Below, piece after piece: positions 15,580 through 25,233 of a stretch of 64,000 nucleotides of DNA. Source of the stretch: Alphaproteobacteria bacterium UBA6376 (lineage in GTDB: Bacteria > Pseudomonadota > Alphaproteobacteria > Rs-D84); NCBI GenBank assembly GCA_002437665.1, contig DJQW01000002.1, positions 62,001 to 126,000 of the forward strand, written 5' to 3'. Under the pieces are notes generated by a model. That model was not told the DNA's origin. It ran no database searches and worked only from the letters and a program-made list of their open reading frames with translations. How positions within the stretch are numbered: the first letter of the stretch is position 1; each line of letters begins with the position of its first letter. Made by a program: the position numbers and the translations under genes.

Positions 15580-15730
15580 GTGTGGTTACCTGTTGTTGAA
15601 TGATTGTTTGTTGGGCTGTTGCATGTTGGCGCGCTGTATTGCGCTGGCATTGCAAAACGCCAACGCGCACGCCCGCGCAAAATGCGAATAAAATAAAAGC
15701 GGACAATGCCGCAATCAAATATATTTTCAT
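15506..15730 (-). CDS. Small membrane-anchored coiled-coil protein, i-spanin (Rz)-like
   Basis: A 74-residue protein with an N-terminal membrane anchor (IYLIAALSAFILFAFCAGVRVG) and a Gln/His-rich periplasmic helix (ARQHATAQQTIIQQQVTTHAE). AAAGGGAA lies 7 bases before the ATG at 15730. The gene follows the rho terminator directly, so it depends on read-through or its own promoter. With the overlapping lipoprotein gene it resembles a phage i-spanin/o-spanin pair. No other phage genes are nearby, so it could be a domesticated remnant or an unrelated envelope pair. Confidence 0.45.
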   Translation of the reverse strand: MKIYLIAALSAFILFAFCAGVRVGVLQCQRNTARQHATAQQTIIQQQVTTHAETMHTGMHDIRRVLREKYTIAE

Positions 15731-15744
15731 AATGTTCCCTTTAT

Positions 15745-15771
15745 AAAAAAACGGGGCGATGCCCCGTTTTT
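15745..15771 (-). terminator. Terminator of rho
   Basis: ACGGGGC / GCCCCGT stem with a 3-base loop, flanked by A and T runs, immediately after the rho stop at 15772. Confidence 0.9.
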
Positions 15772-17040
15772 TTACTGATTCATGGAATTAAAGAAATCTT
15801 CGTTTGTTTTGGTCAAACGTAATTTGTCCAGTAAAAATTCCATGGCCTCTAACGTGCCCATTGGGTTGATAATGCGGCGCAAGACGTACATTTTTGACAA
15901 TGTGTCTTTGCCCACCAACAGGTCTTCTTTGCGTGTGCCGGATTTCGTGATGTCGATTGCAGGATACACGCGTTTGTCGGACAGTTTTCTGTCCAAGATA
16001 ACTTCGCTGTTGCCGGTTCCCTTGAACTCTTCGAAAATAACTTCGTCCATTTTTGAACCGGTATCAACCAGCGCAGTTGCAATAATAGTCAGCGAACCGC
16101 CCCCTTCGATGTTACGGGCGGCACCAAAGAAACGCTTTGGACGTTGCAGCGCGTATGCATCAACACCACCGGTCAAAACCTTGCCACTGGATGGGACACA
16201 GGTATTATATGCGCGCCCCAAACGGGTGATGGAATCCAGCAAGATAACGACGTCTTGGCCGGCCTCTACCAAACGTTTGGCCTTTTCAATAACCATTTCG
16301 GCAACCTGAATATGACGTGCGGCAGGTTCGTCAAATGTGGACGAAATAACCTCGCCCTTGACGCTGCGTTGCATGTCGGTAACTTCTTCGGGACGTTCGT
16401 CAATCAGCAAAACAATCAGTTTTACATCAGGGTAATTTGTCGCGATGGAATGCGCAATGTTTTGCAGCATAACTGTTTTACCAGTACGTGGTGGCGCAAC
16501 AATCAAACTGCGTTGCCCTTTGCCCGTCGGGGAAATCAGGTCAATCACGCGCGCCGACAGGTTGCGACCCTTGTCCTTGTCATCTGGCACTTCCATGCGC
16601 AGCATTTCATCAGGATACAGTGGTGTCATATCATCAAACGACACACGGTGACGCAATTTGTCGGGATTGTCGCCATTTACGCGCTCAATCGTTTCCAATG
16701 CGAAATAGCGTTCTGATTCATTCTGGGGCGCTTGGATTTGTCCCTCGATATAATCGCCAGTTTTCAGACCGTACTTTTTAATCAAATTTGGTGACACATA
16801 CAGGTCATCTGGGCCGGCCAGATAGTTGCTCTCGGGCGCGCGCAGGAAACCAAAACCGTCCTGCATACGTTCCAAGACACCGTCACCAATCAATGTAATC
16901 TTGTTATCGGCGGCAAAAACACGCATCACGGCAAAGCGCAGTTGCTGCACATTTAACTGTGATGGATTTTCAATACCCATATCTTCCGCCATTTTCAGCA
17001 GTTGCTGTGGCGATTTCGCCTTTAATTCATTCACATGCAT
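15772..17040 (-). CDS. rho: Transcription termination factor Rho
   Basis: Hexameric RNA helicase for factor-dependent termination, 422 residues as expected. The N-terminal Rho domain begins MHVNELKAKSPQQLLKMAE. The RNA-binding OSB fold carries DGFGFLRAP and DDLYVSPNLIKKYGLKTGD. The ATPase has Walker A (APPRTGKTVML), Walker B (LIVLLIDERPEEVTDM) and the secondary RNA-binding Q-loop region (LDSITRLGRAYNTCVP and GGSLTIIATALVDTGSKMD). AAAGGA precedes the ATG at 17040; upstream in-frame codons lack a ribosome binding site. It is probably a single-gene unit with a strong terminator. Confidence 0.97.
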   Translation of the reverse strand: MHVNELKAKSPQQLLKMAEDMGIENPSQLNVQQLRFAVMRVFAADNKITLIGDGVLERMQDGFGFLRAPESNYLAGPDDLYVSPNLIKKYGLKTGDYIEGQIQAPQNESERYFALETIERVNGDNPDKLRHRVSFDDMTPLYPDEMLRMEVPDDKDKGRNLSARVIDLISPTGKGQRSLIVAPPRTGKTVMLQNIAHSIATNYPDVKLIVLLIDERPEEVTDMQRSVKGEVISSTFDEPAARHIQVAEMVIEKAKRLVEAGQDVVILLDSITRLGRAYNTCVPSSGKVLTGGVDAYALQRPKRFFGAARNIEGGGSLTIIATALVDTGSKMDEVIFEEFKGTGNSEVILDRKLSDKRVYPAIDITKSGTRKEDLLVGKDTLSKMYVLRRIINPMGTLEAMEFLLDKLRLTKTNEDFFNSMNQ

Positions 17041-17215
17041 AAATAAATCCTTTTGTGGGGGTGGGCTGAATGCGGGAATCCGCGGCCCAAGTTGTCTTTT
17101 TGACCCACTTATTATACGCATTTTAGGGCAAAAAGTCAAGAATTGTTATTTTTACTTGCTTTTTCGGCGCATAATTGCTCTCATTTGATATACAAGTAAA
17201 ACAAAGGAAGTGAAT

Positions 17216-17674
17216 ATGGCAGGTAGCATAAATAAAGTGATATTGGTCGGTAACGTTGGTCAAGAACCACAGGTGCGCACAATGCAGAGCGGGCAAAAGG
17301 TTGTCAGTTTCTCGTTGGCGACATCTGACAGATGGCGTGACCGTGCAACCGGCGAACAGAAAGAACAGACAGAATGGCATCGTGTTGTAATCTTTAACCC
17401 GAATTTGGTAGAGGTTGCAGAACGCATGTTGCAAAAGGGCACAAAACTGTATTTGGAGGGTTCTTTGCGTACCCGCAAATGGCAGAACCAACAGGGTGCA
17501 GATGTATTCACAACCGAAGTGGTCTTGAATCCATTTTCCGGCCAGATGGTAATCCTGTCGGGCGCAAAAAGTTTGGATGCCCAGAACATGGGTGGCGATA
17601 TGGCGTCTGCGCCGGCCGCCGCACAGCGTGAAGAAATCCAGACAACACCATTGGACGACGAAATTCCATTCTAA
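17216..17674 (+). CDS. ssb: Single-stranded DNA-binding protein
   Basis: A 152-residue SSB that protects single-stranded DNA in replication, recombination and repair. The OB-fold opens with INKVILVGNVGQEP and includes SFSLATSDRWRD, TEWHRVVIFNP and GTKLYLEGSLRTRKW. A short linker leads to the acidic tail ending DDEIPF, the conserved partner-binding tip. AGGAAG lies 5 bases before the ATG at 17216; a GTG two codons upstream lies inside that ribosome binding site and is rejected. The gene diverges from rho and ends at a terminator directly before the CRISPR array. Confidence 0.96.
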   Translation: MAGSINKVILVGNVGQEPQVRTMQSGQKVVSFSLATSDRWRDRATGEQKEQTEWHRVVIFNPNLVEVAERMLQKGTKLYLEGSLRTRKWQNQQGADVFTTEVVLNPFSGQMVILSGAKSLDAQNMGGDMASAPAAAQREEIQTTPLDDEIPF

Positions 17675-17702
17675 AAATTGGGAATGCCAAGTTCAAAAAC
17701 AA

Positions 17703-17726
17703 ACGCGCCATACCGGCGCGTTTTTT
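17703..17726 (+). terminator. Terminator of ssb
   Basis: CGCGCC / GGCGCG stem with a 5-base loop followed by TTTTTTG. It lies 21 bases before the first CRISPR repeat, so the array is probably not read from ssb. Confidence 0.85.
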
Positions 17727-17747
17727 GTTTGGTCATTACTTTGACCT

Positions 17748-20484
17748 GTTGCGGCTAGACATCTAATTCCAATCTGATATAATTCAATTTTCAGACGTAC
17801 AGCAACTAAAACAGTTGCGGCTAGACATCTAATTCCAATCTGATATAATAAAGAACTACAAAAAAAACAAGAATTGGCAGTTGCGGCTAGACATCTAATT
17901 CCAATCTGATATAATCAACCGAAGCGAACAAGAGACCTTCAGCTTGTTGCGGCTAGACATCTAATTCCAATCTGATATAATAAGAAAAAATAGAAACCAT
18001 CGCAAAATTGTTGTTGCGGCTAGACATCTAATTCCAATCTGATATAATTCAGTTGTCTGCGGATGGTGTATCGGCACCGTTGCGGCTAGACATCTAATTC
18101 CAATCTGATATAATAGGTGCTGTGATGAATTTATTGGAACAGTTGTTGCGGCTAGACATCTAATTCCAATCTGATATAATTTGTGACACCGCCAAATAAA
18201 CCCTCCACGGGTTGCGGCTAGACATCTAATTCCAATCTGATATAATTTTGATTGTTTTGTTTTCTGTCGCGTTTGGTTGCGGCTAGACATCTAATTCCAA
18301 TCTGATATAATTGAAATCTTTGACGCCTGTGTCGCTTTTTTGTTGCGGCTAGACATCTAATTCCAATCTGATATAATTGCGCCCGTAGGACTTGCGCCGG
18401 CGTTATGGTTGCGGCTAGACATCTAATTCCAATCTGATATAATGTGCGACCATCAAGTTCACGGACAAGATTCGTTGCGGCTAGACATCTAATTCCAATC
18501 TGATATAATGCATTAAAAATAAGGATAGAACATGATGAAGTTGCGGCTAGACATCTAATTCCAATCTGATATAATCCAGACGATAAAGTGGACGCGTTGA
18601 ATGAGGTTGCGGCTAGACATCTAATTCCAATCTGATATAATTGAAATGATAAAACACGCGCCAGCGGTCAAGTTGCGGCTAGACATCTAATTCCAATCTG
18701 ATATAATGGCTGTGCCACGGCGTAACCAAAAGGAAAAGTTGCGGCTAGACATCTAATTCCAATCTGATATAATGATAGTAGACGAATACTATGAATAGGA
18801 GTAGTTGCGGCTAGACATCTAATTCCAATCTGATATAATCTGTTGGACCAGTACATTAAGATTAAAACAGTTGCGGCTAGACATCTAATTCCAATCTGAT
18901 ATAATAAAAACGTGCACAATAGCACACATAAACCAGTTGCGGCTAGACATCTAATTCCAATCTGATATAATAGAACATGAAAAAAACTTACAATGAAATA
19001 AGTTGCGGCTAGACATCTAATTCCAATCTGATATAATCAAGAGATAAAAGACAATGCCGCGAGCATTGTTGCGGCTAGACATCTAATTCCAATCTGATAT
19101 AATTGCAAGGCAATCAAAAATTCACTCACTGCGGTTGCGGCTAGACATCTAATTCCAATCTGATATAATCTTGATTTTCTTGATTAAATTTGAAATCAGT
19201 TGCGGCTAGACATCTAATTCCAATCTGATATAATTCAGGGTCTAAAATAGGGGCGCGCCATGCTGTTGCGGCTAGACATCTAATTCCAATCTGATATAAT
19301 TTGTTCAGGTTTGTTTGTAGCAAGTTTTTTGTTGCGGCTAGACATCTAATTCCAATCTGATATAATAAATCTGAATAAATCCAGTGTCGCGGGGCTGTTG
19401 CGGCTAGACATCTAATTCCAATCTGATATAATGCCGAAACTTGGGCATCGCTGGTTATAAACGTTGCGGCTAGACATCTAATTCCAATCTGATATAATGT
19501 CTATCACTTGCAGGCGAACGACAGCACCGTTGCGGCTAGACATCTAATTCCAATCTGATATAATTCAGCCGTCCGCCGCCTGCCCAGCGTTTCTGTTGCG
19601 GCTAGACATCTAATTCCAATCTGATATAATCCGCCCAGTTGGCGGAAATTGACGCAATAAGTTGCGGCTAGACATCTAATTCCAATCTGATATAATCAAG
19701 GTTTTGAAATCAGTTTTGTGTGTTTTGTTGCGGCTAGACATCTAATTCCAATCTGATATAATTATTGGAAAGAAAATAAAGATAAAATAATAGTTGCGGC
19801 TAGACATCTAATTCCAATCTGATATAATTTAAAAAACTGATAAAAGAATCGGGCATTGTTGCGGCTAGACATCTAATTCCAATCTGATATAATGCTGAAC
19901 TGCAGTATTTGACATGCGCTCCTGTTGCGGCTAGACATCTAATTCCAATCTGATATAATAACCAACGCAGACATTGAAAATGAAACTTCGTTGCGGCTAG
20001 ACATCTAATTCCAATCTGATATAATAAAAACAGAGAACTGATAATACAACAAATAGTTGCGGCTAGACATCTAATTCCAATCTGATATAATTTCACGGAA
20101 CTGTGAACGCGGCATAACATTGTTGCGGCTAGACATCTAATTCCAATCTGATATAATTGCCTTGCAGGCGGTGTACCCGACGCCGTGTTGCGGCTAGACA
20201 TCTAATTCCAATCTGATATAATAATGCCTTTGTCAGTGCAACGTCTTTAATAGTTGCGGCTAGACATCTAATTCCAATCTGATATAATTGTTTGTTTCAC
20301 GTGTTTGTGCTGCTCCTGGTTGCGGCTAGACATCTAATTCCAATCTGATATAATCTACTTCTCAACTGCATTACCAGAACCGCGTTGCGGCTAGACATCT
20401 AATTCCAATCTGATATAATTCTGGGGGGGTGGCAATGGCGATTAAATGGTTGCGGCTAGACATCTAATTCCAATCTGATATAAT
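17748..20484 (+). CRISPR. Type II-C CRISPR array, 42 repeats and 41 spacers
   Basis: Forty-two copies of a 36-base repeat that look identical by eye. It starts GTTGCGGCTAGACATCTA and ends CCAATCTGATATAAT. Spacers are mostly 30 bases; one is 31 (17982-18012) and six are 29. All 41 look different. Each repeat ends in TGATATAAT, a perfect extended -10 element, so each crRNA probably starts inside its own spacer, as known for Neisseria meningitidis type II-C. The 5' half of the repeat is complementary to the tracrRNA at 25262-25279, which fixes the direction as rightward. A terminator follows at 20495. The last repeat is not degenerate. The unit also creates artefactual open frames on the minus strand. 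Confidence 0.99.
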
Positions 20485-20494
20485 ACATATCAAC

Positions 20495-20522
20495 AAAATC
20501 CCCAGTTTTCTGGGGATTTTTG
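20495..20522 (+). terminator. Terminator downstream of the CRISPR array
   Basis: AAAATCCCCAG, TTTT loop, CTGGGGATTTTT, 10 bases after the last repeat. It supports rightward transcription of the array and separates it from cas1. Confidence 0.85.
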
Positions 20523-20610
20523 CTACATAACAAAAAAATAAAACGCCCTATTCCACCAGTAATACGATTCGTTTTCTCTATTTTTTTCATCCTGTTGCAC
20601 GCTACAAGTG

Positions 20611-20640
20611 TTGACAAAATAAAAAATCGTCCTATATATA
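20611..20640 (+). promoter_or_regulatory. cas1-cas2 promoter
   Basis: TTGACA at 20611-20616 and a TATATATA stretch at 20633-20640 with 16-18 base spacing. The predicted start falls at or beside the cas1 ATG (20645), and no Shine-Dalgarno sequence is present, suggesting a leaderless mRNA. Confidence 0.6.
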
Positions 20641-20644
20641 CAAC

Positions 20645-21544
20645 ATGCAAACAAATATTATAGAAATTTCTAGTGACAATCGCGAACTATCTGTTCGACG
20701 CGGCTTTTTGTGCATTAAAGAACACGGTTGTCTTATTGGCGAAGTACCGTTGGACAGCATATGTGCCATTATGACAACAGGACGCGCCATTATTTTTACA
20801 CAAGCCATGATGGCAGCACTGTGCGAAAACGGGATTCCATTGGTCATTATAGGAAATAATTATAACCCCATAGGCATAATGACGCCACTGGTTGGCCAAA
20901 ATCGCCAAATGGCAGTGCAACACATTCAAATAAAAACATCACGGCCACTGGAAAAACAACTGTGGCGACGTATTGTCCAAGAAAAGATTCGCAACCAATC
21001 GCGGATACTGGACAAATACGGGAAAGACAACCGTATCAAACATATTCCTGCGGCTGTATTATCTGGCGACAGCAACAACATGGAAGGAGTTGCCGCCAGA
21101 ATGTACTTTACCAGTTTATTCGACTCTGATTTTTTACGTGATCACAACGCCGGTGGAATCAATGCGTTTTTAAATTATGGTTATGCCATTTTACGTGGTG
21201 CTATGGCACGTTTAGTTGTGGCCAGCGGTTTGAACCCATCATATGGTATAGAGCATCACAATCAAATGAACCCCATGTGTTTGGTTGATGATTTGATGGA
21301 GGTGTATCGCCCAATCATAGATGCAATCGTCTATGAAATATTCAACGGCACAGACAATCCTAAACGTGAGCTGACGCCAGATGACAAACGAAAAATGTCT
21401 GCAGTATTAGAAATGAGCATCCCAACACGAGGCGGTGGAATTTCACCACTGTCCACAATAATGCAACGCGATGTATGGAACTTTGTAAATTCACTGAAAG
21501 AAAAGAAAAACAAATTGGATTTTGAAAATGTCATTAAAAACTGA
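20645..21544 (+). CDS. cas1: Cas1, CRISPR integrase
   Basis: The metal-dependent integrase that inserts new spacers as a complex with Cas2. The 299-residue product has the type II Cas1 form. The beta-sandwich N-terminus is followed by a helical domain with the catalytic glutamate in NNMEGVAARMYFTSLF, the histidine in YGIEHHNQMNP and the acidic residues in LVDDLMEVYRPIID. It is encoded directly after the array, on the same strand, and overlaps cas2 by 17 bases. No csn2 or cas4 is present, which supports subtype II-C. Its ATG has no ribosome binding site but a -35/-10 pair lies directly in front. Confidence 0.96.
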   Translation: MQTNIIEISSDNRELSVRRGFLCIKEHGCLIGEVPLDSICAIMTTGRAIIFTQAMMAALCENGIPLVIIGNNYNPIGIMTPLVGQNRQMAVQHIQIKTSRPLEKQLWRRIVQEKIRNQSRILDKYGKDNRIKHIPAAVLSGDSNNMEGVAARMYFTSLFDSDFLRDHNAGGINAFLNYGYAILRGAMARLVVASGLNPSYGIEHHNQMNPMCLVDDLMEVYRPIIDAIVYEIFNGTDNPKRELTPDDKRKMSAVLEMSIPTRGGGISPLSTIMQRDVWNFVNSLKEKKNKLDFENVIKN

Positions 21545-21866
21545 TGGACTAAAATACATGTGGATGATGGTTATGTTTGATTTGCCGACAGATACGAAAC
21601 GCGAACGTCGCGAGGCGTCCAAGTTTCGCAATTTTCTGCAAGATTTGGGCTTTTCAATGGCGCAATATTCGGTTTACATGCGTTTTACCGGCACACGCGA
21701 AAATTCACAAAAATATGTACATGCTGTAAAACGCAACAACCCACAAACAGGCGATGTAAACATATTGTTCTTCACTGACACGCAGTTCGGTGATATCATT
21801 CATCTGGACAAGGCAACTGCCCCAAGTGTATTAGCCACACGCCCAGGACAGTTACAATTATTTTAA
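21528..21866 (+). CDS. cas2: Cas2, CRISPR adaptation protein
   Basis: Structural partner of Cas1 in spacer acquisition. The product is 112 residues with a ferredoxin-like fold: first strand MWMMVMFDLPTDTKRERRE, with the conserved Asp in FDLP, then FRNFLQDLGFSMAQYSVYMRF and the closing strand VNILFFTDTQFGDI. The ATG at 21528 is preferred; a TTG two codons earlier is possible. It overlaps the end of cas1 by 17 bases and the convergent cas9 end by 9 bases, an unusually tight arrangement. Confidence 0.95.
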   Translation: MSLKTDGLKYMWMMVMFDLPTDTKRERREASKFRNFLQDLGFSMAQYSVYMRFTGTRENSQKYVHAVKRNNPQTGDVNILFFTDTQFGDIIHLDKATAPSVLATRPGQLQLF

Positions 21867-24800
21867 TCCCAATATTTTTCCAGACGGACTGACACAAACC
21901 TTGCGCGCTTTGTGTTCCTGTAACGATGTTGCGCTGGCAATCCATGATTTTGTATCAGCATCTTCCTTGGCAATGAAATGTGGACGCAGGTACACAGTGC
22001 CGCTGCTGTTCAATTTTTTTACACGAAAAACAACATTTACTTTATCTGTTTTCTCTATTGCACATTGATGTGCAACTGTTTCCACCAGCCCTTTTGGTAA
22101 TTTTGGATCGTCTTTGGAAAATTCCGCCATTACCATATCATTTATACGCAAACTCATTATGCGCTTTGCTGTGGCATATTTATGACGCCACAGTGGTGCA
22201 CCAGCATTTAATTGGGCGTTATAATTAGATAAAATCTCCACCTGCCAGCGACCACGCAATTTTGGATAGCGGGTATCATCATCACGAATTTCAAATATCT
22301 CTGCACAGAAATTATTACCACCAACATACCACTTGTACGCCTGCTTGGCAGCATCTTGAAATTCTTGCAACAAGTGTTTTTCTTTCTCTTGTTGAACAGC
22401 ACGCAATTTTTTATCCACAATTCCACTGGCAACGCCAGTATTTACATACCAATTCAAATACGCGGCACGGTAAACGTCACGCTGTTTTTTAGTTCTGAAC
22501 ACAGGCACGTATGTCGTAACATCGACCCCCGTTTTATACATACGAACCTTGCGTATATTTCGCATTGCACACCAATCCAAAAACTTGATTGCAATGTCTG
22601 GTTCTTCGTTTGCAACACCAGCATCATTCAAAAACATTTGCAGTGTTTTCGGATTCACATTTTTGAAATCCTTTGCAAACGCTTTTTTGTCTTTATCTGT
22701 TGTGGGCAGTTCTTCACGATGCGACATAACCGCATTGACGCCACATCCCCCATCTTCAAAACATTCCAGATTATACGCCGTATCCTCATGCAAACATCCA
22801 ACCGTACTATGTGCATCTTTCGGATTCTTTTGAGATTGACGGTATGAAATAATAGTATTCTCGCACCGCATTTTGAAATCAAAATAATCAAACCCAGGGA
22901 AAGGGGTATGCATATCAGATTTTGCATCAGCTAGTTTCCGCAATATGTTCTCATCAGTACAAGCAATGACAAAAGCATCAATCGCATGATGAATGTGATT
23001 GCCACGGTATTTGGATTCTTCCGCCTTATTCTTCCACCAATTCAAATGCCATTCATCGCGCAAACTAGCCGTCAACCGCCCTGGCATACCGTTCACACGA
23101 TTTTTGTCTGCACACACATGTTGTAAATATGTGACCGCCATACGTGTCATAAATCGCGTATCATTCATTGCACGCGCAATGCACTCTTTGCCTTGCAGAA
23201 ACACATCCATCGCCCCACGATTAAAACGCCATTTCGTAGCATCTGGCAAATTTTGAGCACGCGCAACCACATCCTCGTATTTCCATGGTGACTTTGGGTC
23301 TGAAAAAGCTTCATCTGGGCTACGGTTTCCTTTGAACCGGTTGGCAACGGCCGCAGAAATCGTTTTATTTGCCATCGAGTCATCAAGTGTACGTGAAAAA
23401 GGCAATATATGTTCTATTTCAAACTCTGGGCTAAACAGTTTTTCCTTACTAATTATCTCACCAGTATAAACGCATCTACGATCCAATGGACTTTTTCCCA
23501 AATTCTCCCACAACTTATATTTCTGTATATTTTCACGACAAACCCGAACGCCCATGGCGACCAATTCAGTGGCAATACGGTCATTTTCACGCTTATTCGC
23601 GGCCTGTTGTTTTTCTATTTCTGCACGTTCATCTGCACCAGCTGATACATCACGCCCCATTTCAATATTTATTGCATATGGCTCGCCATCAAAACGCGCA
23701 ATCAAATCGTTGACAACTGCGCGTAACTGGTTCAATGCAATGTGAACCGTGGCATTCATCGTACGATAACGCCCCATCTTATCTTGAACCAACGATGGAC
23801 GTAAAGCCATGACATCGCCATAGTATGGCAATGTATCTAAATGCACTATTCCCCTATCAGCATGATCATAACCTGCTTCTTTTGCCGCAATGTGATACAA
23901 ATGCCCCTGTTCCAAGAACGGCAACATTTTTTGCATTGCACACACAGACAAATTTGCAACCCCATCTTCAAACGGTTGCTGAATTAATTTTTCTGCTTTA
24001 TCTTGCGAAATACCATATTCATGCGCCAGATAATCCACCAAATCAGAATCGGACAATTCATCATCATTCAGATGTGCCAAAACCTGCGATTTTACATTAT
24101 CTGTACAAGCACGCCAGAAATCTGCCAATTCACATTCAGCAAATGCAAATGCCGTTGCATCAACATCCATATCCTTACGCTTTTCAGATTCCAGATTAAA
24201 TTTTGTATTACGTGATAAACCCAACAACTTCTTAACTTCCGCAAATGTTATCTTGGGACGCCCCGACTTATCACGTTTTACCCCACAAAATGTAGCCAGT
24301 AAAGCATCTTGCAACTTTTCGCGCTGTTCTGCGGTCAATTCCTTTATTTCGCCATTGTTGATAATTCGTAATTGATTTATCTGTTGCAGAACACGAAAAC
24401 GCTGAAACACAGGTTCAAATTTATACGCACGTGGCTGATCTAATTCAAACATGCACGTTCCAATTTCTGGTGGCACCAACGGTCGCTGATGAAATATAGC
24501 ATATTCAAACTGTTGCCGCATGTCATCTGACATATTTTGTACTGAACATATACGATTAAATTCGTCAAGGTACATATCACGCGTCGGATAAAGAGCACCA
24601 TCTTTGATTTTATTACCATCAAATTGATCTGCAAACCGATAACGCTTTGAATCCACCTGAAATTCACCCAAGGTTTTATCACCTATGGCATCATGCAATG
24701 CCAATGTCGCCTTTTTTAATTTGCCACCAGAATCCCCTCTGGTTTCCTTGCGATTACTTTTGAAACCACGGCGCAATGCCAGATGAAATAGAACACGCCC

Positions 24801-25139
24801 CAACTCTGCGGACGACAGTTTATCAGAAACCGCCCTTGCACGCAAAACATACGGATCTTCTAATTTGATATCTGCACTAATATCGAAATCCAGACCATAT
24901 TTATGAATCAATTGCAAGACACGCTTTTTACGTAGCAGTACGCGATCACCACGTCTGCGCATCTGACGATGTTCACGCCGAATAACATTAATTGGCTTGT
25001 GACTCTTCGCATCTCGCCCATCTGGGAATATACGCACCCCCATATCAACCAAACTCGTTATTTGGTCTGCTTCATTCAGTTCTACGACAGCCCACCCCAA
25101 CGAGGTACTACCCAAATCCAAACCAATTTTATATTTCAT
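21858..25139 (-). CDS. cas9: Cas9, type II-C effector nuclease
   Basis: RNA-guided DNA endonuclease of 1093 residues, in the compact II-C size range. RuvC-I carries Asp8 (IGLDLGSTSLGWA). The arginine-rich bridge helix is at residues 54-80 (RREHRQMRRRGDRVLLRKK). RuvC-II has Glu493 (INIEMGRDVS). HNH has His577 in FEIEHILPFSRT with Asn591. RuvC-III has His718 and Asp721 (HHAIDAFVIA). All catalytic residues of both nuclease domains are present, so it should be active. The C-terminal 300 residues form the wedge and PAM-interacting region. AAGGAA precedes the ATG. It is transcribed towards cas2, opposite to the cas1-cas2 operon, and back to back with the tracrRNA. The PAM cannot be read from sequence alone. 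Confidence 0.98.
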   Translation of the reverse strand: MKYKIGLDLGSTSLGWAVVELNEADQITSLVDMGVRIFPDGRDAKSHKPINVIRREHRQMRRRGDRVLLRKKRVLQLIHKYGLDFDISADIKLEDPYVLRARAVSDKLSSAELGRVLFHLALRRGFKSNRKETRGDSGGKLKKATLALHDAIGDKTLGEFQVDSKRYRFADQFDGNKIKDGALYPTRDMYLDEFNRICSVQNMSDDMRQQFEYAIFHQRPLVPPEIGTCMFELDQPRAYKFEPVFQRFRVLQQINQLRIINNGEIKELTAEQREKLQDALLATFCGVKRDKSGRPKITFAEVKKLLGLSRNTKFNLESEKRKDMDVDATAFAFAECELADFWRACTDNVKSQVLAHLNDDELSDSDLVDYLAHEYGISQDKAEKLIQQPFEDGVANLSVCAMQKMLPFLEQGHLYHIAAKEAGYDHADRGIVHLDTLPYYGDVMALRPSLVQDKMGRYRTMNATVHIALNQLRAVVNDLIARFDGEPYAINIEMGRDVSAGADERAEIEKQQAANKRENDRIATELVAMGVRVCRENIQKYKLWENLGKSPLDRRCVYTGEIISKEKLFSPEFEIEHILPFSRTLDDSMANKTISAAVANRFKGNRSPDEAFSDPKSPWKYEDVVARAQNLPDATKWRFNRGAMDVFLQGKECIARAMNDTRFMTRMAVTYLQHVCADKNRVNGMPGRLTASLRDEWHLNWWKNKAEESKYRGNHIHHAIDAFVIACTDENILRKLADAKSDMHTPFPGFDYFDFKMRCENTIISYRQSQKNPKDAHSTVGCLHEDTAYNLECFEDGGCGVNAVMSHREELPTTDKDKKAFAKDFKNVNPKTLQMFLNDAGVANEEPDIAIKFLDWCAMRNIRKVRMYKTGVDVTTYVPVFRTKKQRDVYRAAYLNWYVNTGVASGIVDKKLRAVQQEKEKHLLQEFQDAAKQAYKWYVGGNNFCAEIFEIRDDDTRYPKLRGRWQVEILSNYNAQLNAGAPLWRHKYATAKRIMSLRINDMVMAEFSKDDPKLPKGLVETVAHQCAIEKTDKVNVVFRVKKLNSSGTVYLRPHFIAKEDADTKSWIASATSLQEHKARKVCVSPSGKILGLK

Positions 25140-25165
25140 AACTGTTTCCTTTCATCTCGTCATAA

Positions 25166-25194
25166 ATTCTACAAAATCAATATCTGAAAAGCAA
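25166..25194 (-). promoter_or_regulatory. cas9 promoter
   Basis: On the minus strand TTGCTT (25194-25189) and TAGAAT (25171-25166) are separated by 17 bases. The predicted message has a short leader with AAAGGAA before the ATG at 25139. Confidence 0.5.
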
Positions 25195-25199
25195 ATTAT

Positions 25200-25227
25200 T
25201 TGACTTATTATATTAGGACGCTATAAT
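25200..25227 (+). promoter_or_regulatory. tracrRNA promoter
   Basis: TTGACT at 25200-25205 and TATAAT at 25222-25227 with a 16-base spacer. It is back to back with the cas9 promoter; the two -35 boxes are only 5 bases apart, so the two may compete. Confidence 0.75.
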
Positions 25228-25233
25228 TATGGT

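Noticed and set aside
17961..20201. Minus-strand open frames with repeated YQIGIRCLAAT units
   Set aside because: They are produced by the 66-base period of the CRISPR array, which is a multiple of three, and have no start signals of their own.
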